A stretch of 64,000 nt of DNA from the NCBI GenBank assembly GCA_028456385.1, contig JALNQF010000099.1:104437-168436 (forward strand). Direction: 5' to 3'. Positions 36,115 through 47,843 of the stretch are shown piece after piece. Position 1 is the stretch's first letter. Each line of letters starts with the position of its first letter. This stretch comes from Ophiosphaerella korrae. Its lineage: Eukaryota > Ascomycota > Dothideomycetes > Pleosporales > Phaeosphaeriaceae. Both the position numbers and the translations under genes were made by a program. Below the pieces are notes generated by a model. That model saw only the letters and a program-made list of their open reading frames with translations. It searched no databases and had not been told where the DNA came from.

Positions 36115-38676
36115 ATGCAGTCCAATGGGGATTCGGCATCGGATGGCTCTGCTGCGCCAAAACAACGTTCGAGACTGCCTGTGAATCCAAGGCGAGTCAA
36201 GGTTGCGCCCGAGGAGCGAAAGCGCGTGATGAGAGCGTGAGTACTACACCGCACTACCGCCCGCACCCATGAAGAGAGACCCAAAGATGTTATTTACCCG
36301 ACGACTTATTCAGACCGAATCGATAATAACGTACAAGTATCTGGTTTGTTCGCATTTTACCAACACATGCTCGCCGTGCGCTTCGCGAGTTCAAGGCTAG
36401 CTCAGGGCATTCTCCACAATTCCACATTTAATTGTACACTGACATACTTTTCGTAGATGCAATGCTTGTAATATTCGACGAGTCAGATGTTCAGGAGATC
36501 AGCCATGCCAACGCTGCCGTAAAGTATCACGCGAATGTATGACCGGTTTCTCCAAGGTAATCCTTGCAGCTCGCTGATCGATAACCTTTAGGCGAATACC
36601 CAGCGCCAGAGTCGGACAAAAGCGCCCTCAAAAGTGAAGTTGAACGACTGCGAAAAAGATGTGCTGCACTAGAGGAAAAGCTCCAATCAACAAAATCAGA
36701 ACATACAGCTGCCACCCGTCCAAGATTTCGTTCTATGTTACCAGGAGCAATCGATGATGAAGCACAAGATGGACGGCTTTTAATAGACCCTGACGGGAGA
36801 CTTAGGTATCTTGGTGAGACTTCTGGCGCTACGTTTCTCAATTACCTCAAGGACTTCATGCTTACATTGGTTCCATTAACCTTCCCGCCTGAGGTTGGAG
36901 ACGGATCTTCATTCATCACTTCCATTGGGCGGTACCAGACATTCGACTCTCGTCCGCTTCCAAATCCAGAAGGTAAGACAATCAATTATACGGTTAGGGC
37001 AAACTGATGTATGTTGTTTTCATAACAGTTAATCCTCTCTGGCTACCTACACCGGGAGAAATGTCTGCAATGCTTATTGAGCTACGTTACTACATACAAG
37101 ACGGCAATGGATCTTTCTCTTCGGGGGGTATCTACTGGTAAGAGACGCTTCATCATTTGTATCTTTAGCTATCATTAATTTTTCATCTTTACCACAGGTG
37201 GGGTGATCTCAGCAACCTGCCATCAGCTGCTGCCACTTCAGCCTCTCTGAACACGATGACGACAGATGATTCATTCCGAGACCTCGCATACTATCATATT
37301 TGCTTTGCCCTTGCTTCTTGTGTCGGTCAGAGATCCTTCCGAATTTCTGATCAGCATACTGGAGAGGCATATTTCAAGCGCGCACGGGTCCTTCTTGGGA
37401 ATCCATTAGACACAGTTCGTTTTACTCTAAACGACGTCCCCGTTTTGGCTCTGATGGCCTTTTATTTAATTGAAATAAATCGCCGAGATGCTGCATATAT
37501 ATACGTGGGCCTGGCAATTCGGTATGAAACTATATATCAATGGAGCTGAGGCGAGCAGTAAGCTGATATGCGCAGCATCGCTGTAATACATGGTGCCTTT
37601 AGAGCATACACGGATGAAGCGACAACACGCGCTTTATGGACTTTATACATACTGGATAGGTGGCTCACTGTGTTGATGGGTCGATGTCCTACTATTGCAG
37701 AAGAGGCAATAAAACTCCCTCTGCCTAGGGATGTTCCGTAAGTCAATATAGTCTTACTCCTATGGGTGCTGACTGTTCAAGCAACATGCCTTCGTGCGCA
37801 GGACTTTATGCCCACGTAGAACTCTCCAAGATTTCAGGCTTCATTGTGTGCGAAACGTTTGAAATCGCGCCTCGGCACTACACTTTCCGACCATCCCAAG
37901 ATCGTATCCAAACTGCATTAAGTATGCTCCAAACCTGGAAATCCCGACTTCCTGCCAGCCTGCAGATGCCAGAAGATCTCAGTCACCCCGATCCATCGTG
38001 CTGCATCCTCCACATGGCACACAATCAGCTCGTAGTGCTTACCACCCGCCCTATCTTTTTCGCTGCTGTCAAACAAGCAGTTGCACAACAAGTGGTCCAT
38101 GGTCAGCTCCACGATGAGCAACATGCGCAAGCTCGCCATATCCAAGCCTGCCCTTCTGCCGCTCACTGCAATCTGCTCTTGGCACAGCGAATCATCCTAT
38201 CGAAGAGAAAGTTGCTTCAAGCCGGACTGCATTTTGTCTTCAACGCCACTGTTATTCTCTTACTCCATCGTATTATGATCAATAAACGAGAGGCTGAAGC
38301 TAGGGATACACGCAGTTGTGGAGCACCACTATTGCCTGTCGATGACCAGTATGAGTCTGACATTCACTTCGCAATCCAAACTTTTGAAGACGAGGCTAGG
38401 ACGGGGACAAACTACCCCAGAGATTGCTTTAGAGTTCTCCAAGATCTAAAAGCGCTAACAGACCGCTATCTAGCGTCTCAAACTCAGACTAAGCCGCACC
38501 TCAGGAACACAGCAGACCATGACCATTCCGGACCACAGGCAGATACTGCCAGCGGTAATAACTGCTTAGTTGGCCCACAAAACTCCCAACAATCGTTTGC
38601 CGGAAATGACCGCACATATGGGGAAATGATGAACTGGATGCAGGGTAGCGGCCTGCAAAGCACTCTTTTCATCTAA
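36115..38676 (+). CDS. Zn2Cys6 fungal transcription factor, seven exons, 690 aa
   Basis: Introns are 36237-36456 (220 nt), 36537-36591, 36973-37028, 37138-37197, 37522-37575 and 37738-37781; the exons sum to exactly 691 codons. The first two introns fall just before and inside the DNA-binding domain. Splicing yields a C-x2-C-x6-C-x5-C-x2-C-x6-C cluster (CNACNIRRVRC, then CQRCRKVSREC), the mark of a Gal4-type binuclear zinc finger, at about residues 42-68. A short coiled coil follows (SALKSEVERLRKRCAALEEK). The middle carries the fungal-specific regulatory domain (RRDAAYIYVGLAIR joined to IAVIHGAF, then TRALWTLYILDRWLTVLMGR). The target genes are unknown. It lies 0.8 kb upstream of, and points toward, the MFS transporter, so it may regulate it; that is inference. 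The first intron is unusually long for this window. Confidence 0.9.
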
Positions 38677-39517
38677 TACTACCCCTAGGTATGCTCCCGG
38701 CTTGTAATTTCCTTACGGTTCCATCTCGGTACACTTGCTGTTTTTCAACAAGTCTGGGATCTATTATCCGTGCACAGAAAATGGGCGAGCAAGGCTGCCT
38801 ACCCATAGTCTAAAATTCTGCGGGCATTGTCGGCTTGGTAGTTCCGCATATTTTCTCAACCTGGTCCACAACGGCAACACAAATGCCCGATGGGGTCGTC
38901 TTAGTATTTATATCTCCTTGCGCGAACGTTTAGTTAATACTTACGAAGCGCTCTCAAGCCTTGCGGATACATGGGTTGAAGACAAGCGTATAATAGCAAC
39001 CAATTAAGTGGCTTCAGCGATTAGCAGATCTGTGTCCCTTGAACCTACCACCCTATATGCACGATTTCCTAGTTTACACCTACCTGGCGCAATATTACGT
39101 CATCTCCGTAGCCCCTCAGCTACCCGATCCTGAACAGTGGCTCACCGATCGTCCTCGTAGCTTCAGCTTGGAGCTTGCAGTGGCGCGCCATGACAATAGC
39201 TACGGCGTGTCAGGATTGGATATACGACAGGGTACTCTCGGTAGCTGTAGCCGCTCAAGCGAATTTGCCACGCGAAGTTACCTTACTGAAAGCTATGGGT
39301 ACAGAAGTCCCTTGGACACCGGGCCATGTGATGGAGGCTGGCCGGTAGGAACACGGTACAACATTTCACGTTTCATTGGAGCCAATTATTACCGAAACAC
39401 GAAGCATTGGTGCCTATTCCGCGTTATCCTCTGATCTAATGAACATGCTTGAGAGGGCTTTTAAAGGCTCCAGGAACGTCACTTGACAAATTTGACTTTA
39501 CTTCACAAGCCTGTACA
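38677..39517. other. intergenic between regulator and transporter
   Basis: About 0.8 kb. It has two frames of 90 and 131 codons without motifs, not called. It holds the 3' end of the regulator and the promoter of the transporter. Confidence 0.5.
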
Positions 39518-41456
39518 ATGAGTGTATCTACTCAGACCAAGCCGATAGTTCGCGAGTCGTATCATAGTAACCCTACCGAAACATCATCGCTCATAGAAAT
39601 GCCCAACTCAAGTTCAGTTGAACACGTTGGGTCTGGCGATTCGTTACGAAGGTCTGGGGATGCGGCCATATCTCGGCAGATTAACAAGAAGATGGACCTT
39701 GCCTTGTTGCCCTTTCTATCTCTTCTCTATCTTTTCAACGGCCTTGACCGATCTAATGTTGGAAATGCAGAGACACAGGGTGCGTACGAAGCTAATATGG
39801 TGTGTGCAAACAAGGGCTAATCTACTTACTAGGTTTTAGCAGAGACATAGGAGCATCTCCTGATGACCTGAATCTGGCTGTCTCCCTCTTCTTTGTTACT
39901 TTTGTACTGCTTCAGCCACCCTCAGCCGCGGTAGGACGATGGCTTGGAGCAAAGCAATGGATCCCGATCATGATGGTGAGGCCCTTCGCAGGCATTCATG
40001 ATGGAATGTGAACCAGAAGCTGACTAGTAAATCAGGTTGGCTGGGGCATGGCCACAGTCGCGCACGCTTTCATCTCCGGCCGTTCAGCACTCATCGCCAT
40101 GAGGCTGCTAATCGGAGCATTTGAGGCTGGGTTCTATCCAACAGCTATCGCATACCTCTCAACCTTCTACTGTCGGTATGACATGGCTGTGCGACTTGCG
40201 TTATTCTACGGCCAGTATGCCGTCGCAGGCGCGTTCTCCAGCTCGATCGGTACGTCAACAAACAACAAAGGGGCTATATTTCAAAGCTTACGAAAGTGGA
40301 CCAGCATTTGGCGTGTTCCAGTTCAGGGGCACTGCATTACACAACTGGCAATACTTGTTTATCATTGAAGGAGGCCTCACCATCGTTATGGCTGTAATCA
40401 CTTGGTTCTGGCTCCCTCAGGGGCTGGACACTGCTTGGTTTCTCAACGAGGAAGAACGAAAATTTGCAGTAGCACGCATTATCAAAGATAACCCTGATAT
40501 TGACGCGTATGGCAGCGATGGCATTCTAAAGCAGAGACTTATTAAGCGAGATATAGTAGAAACCGCCAAGGACTGGAAGATGTGGTATGTACTCATCTTC
40601 AACATATGCGCCAGCGTACCCAGCCAGGCGTTTTCTGTCTTTCTCCCACTTGTCGTTCAAGGACTCGGATACTCTTCAATCGAGGCTAATCTAGTAAGAC
40701 CGGTATACCCTATTATCATAGAACCCGATTAGAACTAACGACAACAACAGATGTCAGTACCACCCTTTATATGCGGCGCCATAGGCCTCTACATCTTCGC
40801 GCTTAGTTCGGACCATCGGTATACCTCTACAAACCTGGCAAACTTAAAACGAGCTAAAACATGGGGACAGGAAAGAACGAGGCTACCATATTGTGTTCAG
40901 CATCTTCATTTCCCTCATTGGGCTCATTGTCACTGTCACAGCACAGACATCCCACACCAAATACGCCGGCCTCTGCGTCCTTCTCTTCGGAAGCTACGTC
41001 TCTGCACCCCTCACGGCGGTATGGCTTAGCGGTAACACTCCAGGTACGTATCATACCCCAGAAGACTACACAGCGTTTGTTGCCTACAGGTCAGCATCCT
41101 TGCAGCCCAACAGGGTGTTCTCTTGGTTGTATTACAGGAACTAACAGGCGACGCCAGAACCCGGTAAACGCTCTCTCGTCCTCGGCGTCAACGGCCTCGG
41201 TAACCTCGCCGGTGTAATCGGTAGCCAGCTTTACAAGGAGCACTACGCACCCAACTACCTTGTGCCGTTCTACGCAACGCTAGGATTTGTAGCCGCTGCC
41301 TTGGCAGGTTATATTGCGTACCGCTTCACGTTGGAGTCTGTAAATAGGCACAAGAGTAGCATTCTAGCCGGTTTGAATAGTGAGGAGGTGGAGGAGGAAA
41401 GGCTGGGTGACACAAGATATGCAGATCAGAAGTGGACTTTCACTTATGGGCTGTGA
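39518..41456 (+). CDS. MFS transporter, Dal5-like anion:cation symporter family, seven exons, 515 aa
   Basis: Introns are 39780-39832, 39976-40035, 40250-40304, 40694-40750, 40819-40870 and 41044-41157; the exons sum to 516 codons with stop. The order fits the allantoate/nicotinate/vitamin-type permease family. TM1 is LPFLSLLYLFNGLDRSNVGN; the TM2-3 region has LFFVTFVLLQPPSAA and IPIMMVGWGMATVAHAF. The RLLIGAFEAGFYPTAIAYLS block and the loop LHNWQYLFIIEGG are hallmarks of the family. A central cytoplasmic loop and six more membrane segments follow, including GLIVTVTAQTSHTKYAGLC and the substrate-region WLSGNTPEPGKRSLVLG. Twelve membrane segments are expected at the plasma membrane. The substrate cannot be read from sequence; a small organic anion is likely. 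An alternative acceptor at 40286 would give a 37-nt intron and is less plausible. Confidence 0.9.
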
Positions 41457-44125
41457 GCTGTTGCAGTTCACTAGAGTGCTGTTCATACATATGGGTCGGG
41501 CACACTACGGCAAGGCCTGGCCCGGTTACTAGACACGTGTATGTTAGGGCCATAAGAAACTCTGGGATGGGAGGCCTACTACTCCATATTCCCACGCCTG
41601 CTAGTGTTTTCTCCCCACAAACTCTTATAGTAGTCTCCAGACCTTCCTTTCTGTAGCATTATTTCTCGGTAGGCTGAACACCTATCCAAGTCTTGATAAG
41701 CATGGCTAAATTTCACGCGCCTGCCTAGAGTTATTTTCGTCCGCCGGGGGGGGAGGGGGGGGAGACTAGGCATGTCCATGCATGGGCTTTGTGTCATATG
41801 CAGCGCAAGCGCGGTAACGGTACCCGCGTCTAGCTTGCTTTCGCTTTGCTGTGCGCACGGATGCGGTATGGCATCCGAATGGGTATGTTATTATTCACTC
41901 GTGACCCTCCTGGTGACATTCCACATTATTTATTCATGTATGTAGACATTTATAGGATTTGACATAATGCCCTTGATGTATTAAGAGAGGCTTTGAATAA
42001 GGCTCCACCAGTGTGCCAGGTTATAACATCTATTCGAATTGATAATGGCATTAGGACTACTCGCCAAGTAGTACGATCCTGTTTATGACGTGCTTGTACA
42101 AGGGCCTGAATAGTTGCATCATATAACAGGGGTAGGTGCTGGAAGGGTATGGGCGTAACTGCCAGTTATCGAGCTAGCTGGGCCTGTGTACACATGTGCC
42201 GCGGAGTCGAGAGGATAGATGGAAAGCTCGCGAATTACCATGTCGTTGATAACAGACCGCCTCCGTTCAGCCGAATCAAAGAATTGCCTCAGCACGGACG
42301 AACCGCGTGTATGTTTCCGTAGAGATAATTGGTTGGGTCACCCTTGAAATGGAGAACTTACCTGAGATATGTGTGACATAAGGGCCCAAGCACATCACTT
42401 TCTAATACTTGTCACGGGCTGTCAAATGTGGAGCCTCCTGGTAGAACATCTGAGCGCAAGAATTCAGACGCTAGAAGCTAGTCTATGCTACGCTAAACTA
42501 GTTTACCAGGAGAGGCACTTTCGGCTTTTCAGCCAAGGACGCCGGAAATAGTATACCATATTCCCGTTCATATCACGCCACAAAGGGAGAATGGATACGG
42601 GAGATAGATAGTGCGTGGCTAACTTGGACAATCTCACGAAACGAAATGCAAAATATGTGGCTGCTTTAAATGCATCTTATTCTCAGGCATATTGAAGGTT
42701 CGGATATCTTGTCATGAGCTAGTATATCCAGACGATAGGACTTTGCCTCAGCAGGGTTTACACGAGATTTATCAAGCCTTTCCCTCAAGCCTTAGTTTGC
42801 AATGTCTTTCTCCCTAACCAGAGTCATCAAACTAAATCATACTCCACATAAGGTGGGGCCACGTTTATTTCATTCAAGTAACTAGGCCCACATGACAGCA
42901 CGAGATATCCGCCGGCCTGTGTACCGATGAGCCATCCTTGGCCCCTAATTCTACCTACCTTCTTGGGGGAGAGGCAGAGGGGGTGTCTATAATCGGCTCC
43001 AAATAACCGCCTAAGCGATCAAGGTAATCATAGCCAGCCGATCCCCTAAAGTTTCGAGCGTTCCCTACCTATTCAAGCTACTCGGTCGCGGCGACCATTG
43101 GACTAATCAGAAAATACCATGAATACACATGACGAAAGGAATAGTGGGTCCAATCCTTCCTACTCACTTAGATGGATCCACCATTCTCCCCACCATCTCA
43201 CAGGCGTAGGGGGGAGGGAGGGGCTCATTATTCCTGAGGCCACTCCCCGCTTTTAATCGTATACCGGGGAAGCACTTGTCACATGTCAATGTCCACTACC
43301 CGATAGAACCGTAGGCGAGAAGTGAGAGCGCCCAGGCGCTTCATGCGGGCTATTTTTGTAACGAGTTACAATATCCATGCGCCTTCATACAGGCCCTCCA
43401 ACCACATATGATTACCCTTGATACTTGGCAATCTTCGCTACACACCTTGGATGCTTTACGCCATGGCAAATACAACGGAGCGGCCTTTTTCCCCCAATCA
43501 ACACCGGAGAACCCAGCCTGTATCGTAGGCAAACTACTTCGCTATGCAATCAAACCTATGCCAACAAAAAAAAAAAAAAAAAAAAAAAAAGCCAGGGAAA
43601 CAAGTACGCTAATAAACGCCCTTCGAAGCGAACTAGACTCCTATCAAACTCTATCAAAACCATTCCGTTTCCCCATCACAATGTCCAAAAACACAACCCC
43701 GCGATCAATACTATGCACGGCCTCGAATACATGTTCCGGAACGTAAACGAGAGCGTCATACGTTGGTACTCGCACCGATTGCTGTGAGAAAGTAGGTCTT
43801 CGCGAGAGAGGACAGTACATGTATGTGCGCTGGGAGAGGGTAGAGGATTGTGTCCGGGTTGGTGCAAGACGAATTGCTGCACCCCCCTTAGTAGCGGGGC
43901 GCCTCGTCCTTTGTGTGCTGGGCGATGTCACGTGGGATCTGCTTCGCCTCAGGTAAACTGTCCTGCAATGGTCTCAAATGGAATGGCCAGGGGTGTTGCT
44001 AAAAACATATCTACTTGTAAAGCGGAGTGCGCTATGCAGTAGGCAGCACAATGTAACGATGCAAACACGGATGAAGATGCTAGATTTATCGAATGCCATT
44101 TTCTCGGGGCAGGCTTTTAAACCGA
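41457..44125. other. long intergenic stretch, simple repeats only
   Basis: About 2.7 kb without a supported gene. It contains a G-rich tract (41746-41762) and a long A-run near 43564-43590. Only short frames are present, on both strands. A decayed element cannot be excluded. Confidence 0.5.
43564..43590 (+). repeat. poly-A tract, about 26-27 bases
   Basis: An uninterrupted A-run after CCAAC. No retroposon body with target duplications was recognised upstream, so it is noted as a simple repeat only. Confidence 0.85.
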
Positions 44126-47100
44126 CTATACACGTTGGACCCAAGAGACACAAAAAGCAGCAGTTCCGAACACGCGCCTATATTTGCTCCAAATCTTGCC
44201 ACCAAACCACTCGATACTCAATACAAAAACGAGGCGAGAAGCTGCGTTGCGTTGGATAATACCAAAACACATATATCGCATCCCCCCCCTTACTACAAAA
44301 ACAATCAAATTGTCAATCCTCACACCCGAACTCATAAAATACCAACGCCTCCTTATCCCCACGCCTCGCGCCCTCCTCAACAATCGTAAACTCTCCTCCC
44401 CACCTCCAAGCATAACAACCGGCAACGGGTTCGGCCTCAGCAAGCCACTCGGCGTGCCCTGCGGGCGATCCAGCAACGGCTGAACCAGATCGTCGTTGAG
44501 CTTGCCGGTATCCGACTTCTTCCGGCCGTCTTTCTGGTCGGAGAGGGGCATGGCATCGGAAGAGGAGATGATGATGACGAGTTGGAGGGAGGTAGGGGAC
44601 GGGGGGAAAGCGGGGATGTTGTTGAGTTTGTCGGAGAAGGAGCAGGCGCCGCGGGGGATGGCGATGATTTGGTGGGTTTGGGGGATGGAGAAGGGGAGTG
44701 GGGAGGTGCAGAGGGGGTCTGGGTGGATGTAGATTGTGGACCAAGGGAGAGGAGTGGCAGCAGTTGAGTGGAGGTCCGGGTCTGGGGTGTCGGGGAGGGG
44801 CGCGGCACCGAGGCCGAGGGCGGGGGCGGCGTCGAGGACGTAGCGGGTGGTTGGTGGGGTGGAGGGTTTAGGGGGTGGGGAGTTGGTTTGCTTGGGCATG
44901 TCGGCGGATAAGAGAGATTGTAGGGATGCGAGGAGGTTGGAGAGGTAGGATGGCTCGTTGGCGAGGAGGTCGGGGTTGATAATGAGCTCTGCGGCATCTT
45001 CGATGATGAGGTTGGTAACATTGCCGATGTCACTGAGCACGTCGTTGAGATCGGGTGTGCCACTTGTTGAAGGCGTCTGGGTTGTCTCCGCGGGGACGTC
45101 GAGGATGAGGTCCACGCCATTTGGGTCTCGTGTTCTAGTGAAGAACGGATCTAGTGGATTAAAGTCGTTGATAGTGGAGCGAGCCAGATATATCTTCTCA
45201 TCCCTGCCAAGAGCCATGTTGGAGATGGAGTAGATGCGGAAGTGCTCAGCAAGTTTCGTCTGTTTTGTCATGTCTCGTGACTTTTCCTGCTCCCGGACCA
45301 TACCTAGACGAATGCCACTCATGGAGTTTACTAGAATGCCTTCATTGACTCGCTCGAGCCCACCCCCCTGCAGTGAATTAGGCATATTAGGAAAGGAGAG
45401 GTCGAACGTGGTTCGGTAGGAGATTGCCGAACTCGTTCCGTTATAAGGAATGTACTCTGCTGGCAGCGTCCAGGGATAGAAGGTATGGTTGGAAGGCGAT
45501 CGGATGTCTGAGAGGGACGGGTGATCGGCGCTAAACTCAATAAGCGGCGACTGTTTTGTCAACAACGTCTCGGTGGTTGGCATAAGATGTAAACGGGCCA
45601 AGCTTGCAGCGTGAAAGATGTCGGCTCGAGCAGCTGTAGCAGAAATACTGAAAGGAACAGGAGCTGGCGGAAGAGGGCACATTTTTGGAGTAGATGGTGG
45701 ATGAATGATGATGGGTTGGCGTTGCTGCTTTTGCTTGAGAGGCCGTAAACGCTTGGGTATGATGAGAGGGTGGCCCTCGGTGGTGAAAACGAATGGTGCA
45801 TCCCAAGTGTTCAAGGGATGTGAAGGGTCGAATAAGAGGAAAAGATATTTCGCCGTTTCGCCCAGGAAAAAGCTTTCCATGCGGTCATTTAATTCTCCAC
45901 TGCGCACGTCCTGGAGACCAGCCCATCCGCACTCGGTCCAACAACGCCGCTTGATGTCGCGAAGGGCCATCTCGCCCGCATGAAGATACCAGGGGTCTTT
46001 TGTAGCATGATAGAGGTACCAGGTAGACTCGATCCACTCCGGTCGGCCTCCCCACCAACGTAGGCCATGTTCAACGCTGCCTGTTGCCGTCGACCATCTC
46101 TCTGGCAATGCAGAGTATCTAGTCCAAAGTGCCGTGTACAGTAGGTGTGTTTCAACAGCTTCATCCAGCTCGCCAGCCATGGCTAGCAGGCCCTGGTAGA
46201 AAGCGCTCAAGCTGTCAATCCAGAAAGCCCGAATTGCTCCAGTGTAGAGGTCAACCTGGGCATAGTGAGGGTGTTGCTGCTGCTGTGAGCCACGGTATAT
46301 TTGACGTTTGATGCCCTTGTGCGCATCTTCCCAGGCGGCGAGGAATGCGTCGGGCGACTCGGTGCTGGCATTGGCAGCATCATACGGCAGTCCTGACAGC
46401 AGAATGTGCGACTTGAGTGCATACTCGAAAAAGCTGTCGATTCCTGCCCCAATGCCAGTGTAAGGAGACACCCACTGGCCTGTTTCAGCATCGATGCCAC
46501 CGCCGATCAGGCCGATACTGCTACGGCGATTCCACACCGCCCAGAAGGCATCCTTTGCAGCCTTTTCGTAGCGAGGGTTGCCAGTCAGCCGACTCAAGGT
46601 GGAGAACTCCAGCACCAAACTTCCAGCTCCAGCACTGCATGTCTCGGTAATCTCGGTGCCCTTGTTGTCGGGACTTTTGCCACACTGGCCGTGCTCAGCA
46701 TCCATATTATTTGGCGAATTTGCGTAGAAGGGGATCCCATGGCGTAGGTTGACCCGAGGGTACGGAAGGCCGGTGGGTGTGTTGAAGGCCGGCAAGAGCC
46801 GGTTTGCGAGGTCCGTCGCAAGGCGCAGAAGCTGGCCGTCATAAAGCAGCCCATTTGGCCAGACAATGCCCGTCCTGTCCTCCCGCTGCTCAGGCCTCGG
46901 CTCGTACCCGCGGATGGGCAGGTCGCCGACGGCAAACTGATGGGCACTCAGCAGCCCCCCGACGCCCCGGATGACCGTCTCAAAGACCTGGACCTTGCTG
47001 TCGAGATCGAAGCCCCTTGCTCTTGCTCCCCTTCCGCGAGGTCCTGGCGTACCGTCGCCATAGTTGTCGAGCAGCAGCCTGATGCCGTCCTGGAAGTCCC

Positions 47101-47551
47101 GCAGCGGCTTGTTCTGGCTCCTCTCGTTGGGTGGAGGCGAGGAGGCGAGGATGGCGAGGGTGGACAGACTGTCAATGAGGGTCAAGGAATAGTTCCCCAG
47201 CACGTCGTTGACCTCGATGTGGGCGGGGTTGTGGCGGTCGCGAACAAGCGGGCCACAGGTGAGAGGCCGCAGCTCGTCTTCGGGGAAGGCATGGGCCATG
47301 TAGTTGTCGTAGCCATGGTAGAAGATGCCGTGGGTCTCGTGTCTGCCAGGGCGAGGTCAGCGGCGGATGGCGTTTGGTGGGGGGGCATATGGCACAGGCG
47401 GTTACCTCAAGCCAGCGATCACTCCATCGGCCATGCCACACGCGCCCGCCGCCCAACAGCACATGCACAGCAGCAGCGTCCATATCTGTGGCCATGGCAA
47501 TCCTCCGGGGACTGGGGCATTCCGCCGCGGCAAGCATGCAGTCTGTCGCAT
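44126..47551 (-). CDS. EDEM/Htm1-like alpha-mannosidase-like protein (GH47) with PA domain
   Basis: An ER quality-control lectin/mannosidase that trims or reads mannose on misfolded glycoproteins for ERAD. One intron at 47343-47405 (63 nt) joins a short first exon to the large second exon; the product is 1120 aa. The first exon holds a hydrophobic signal segment (about 23-37, IWTLLLCMCCWAAGA), then MADGVIAGLR joined to HETHGIFYHGYDNYM. The GH47 catalytic domain (about 45-500) has HIEVNDVLGNYSLTLIDSLST, VFETVIRGVGGLLSAH, TCSAGAGSLVLEFS, GIGAGIDSFFEYALKSHILL, RPEWIESTWYLYHATKDPWY and FFLGETAKYLFLLFD. A PA-like domain near 850-1010 has IPRGACSFSDKLNNIP. Homologues commonly end soon after the segment like VRIDNLIV. 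Here the frame continues about 60 residues past a run of G, so the true C-terminus may differ (frameshift or unseen intron). Confidence 0.9.
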
Positions 47552-47843
47552 GCCCAAAAATACAGTCGTGCGGCGACATAGGCTTCTACCAGACACGGGT
47601 TCTGCAAGAGCAAGGCGGCATGGCGCGCGGATTTGCGGCGGCGTGGGCGAAGTTGGACACCTTGCCATTCGCGTGCCTATACAGCGCGGGCCGGACTGGA
47701 AAATGGCCGTGCGCTGCGTCATTCTTCGCTGCGGTCTTCCGATGGAGAAATAATTGCTGGGCCACACTCTATCCCCCCGCCCATGTGCTGTGCAACTCCG
47801 CCCTGGCTTTGATTCTCTTCTTCTGCCCCGGTCCTCTGCCACA
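47552..47843. promoter_or_regulatory. 292-bp shared upstream region of EDEM and TIM50 genes
   Basis: The two start codons (47551 minus, 47844 plus) are only 292 bp apart, so both promoters and 5' leaders must fit here. No TATA-like box was recognised. The assignment rests on the divergent layout. Confidence 0.6.

Noticed and set aside
40250..40286. 37-nt intron in the MFS gene
   Set aside because: Too short for this gene set; the acceptor at 40304 gives 55 nt and restores the family sequence AFGVFQFRG.
30369..41456. Secondary-metabolite cluster containing the oxygenase, regulator and transporter
   Set aside because: No polyketide synthase, peptide synthetase, terpene cyclase or other backbone enzyme is present, and the oxygenase is several kb away on the other strand.
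44437..45120. 227-codon minus-strand frame rich in Pro/Ser/Thr
   Set aside because: A shifted frame inside the EDEM coding exon.
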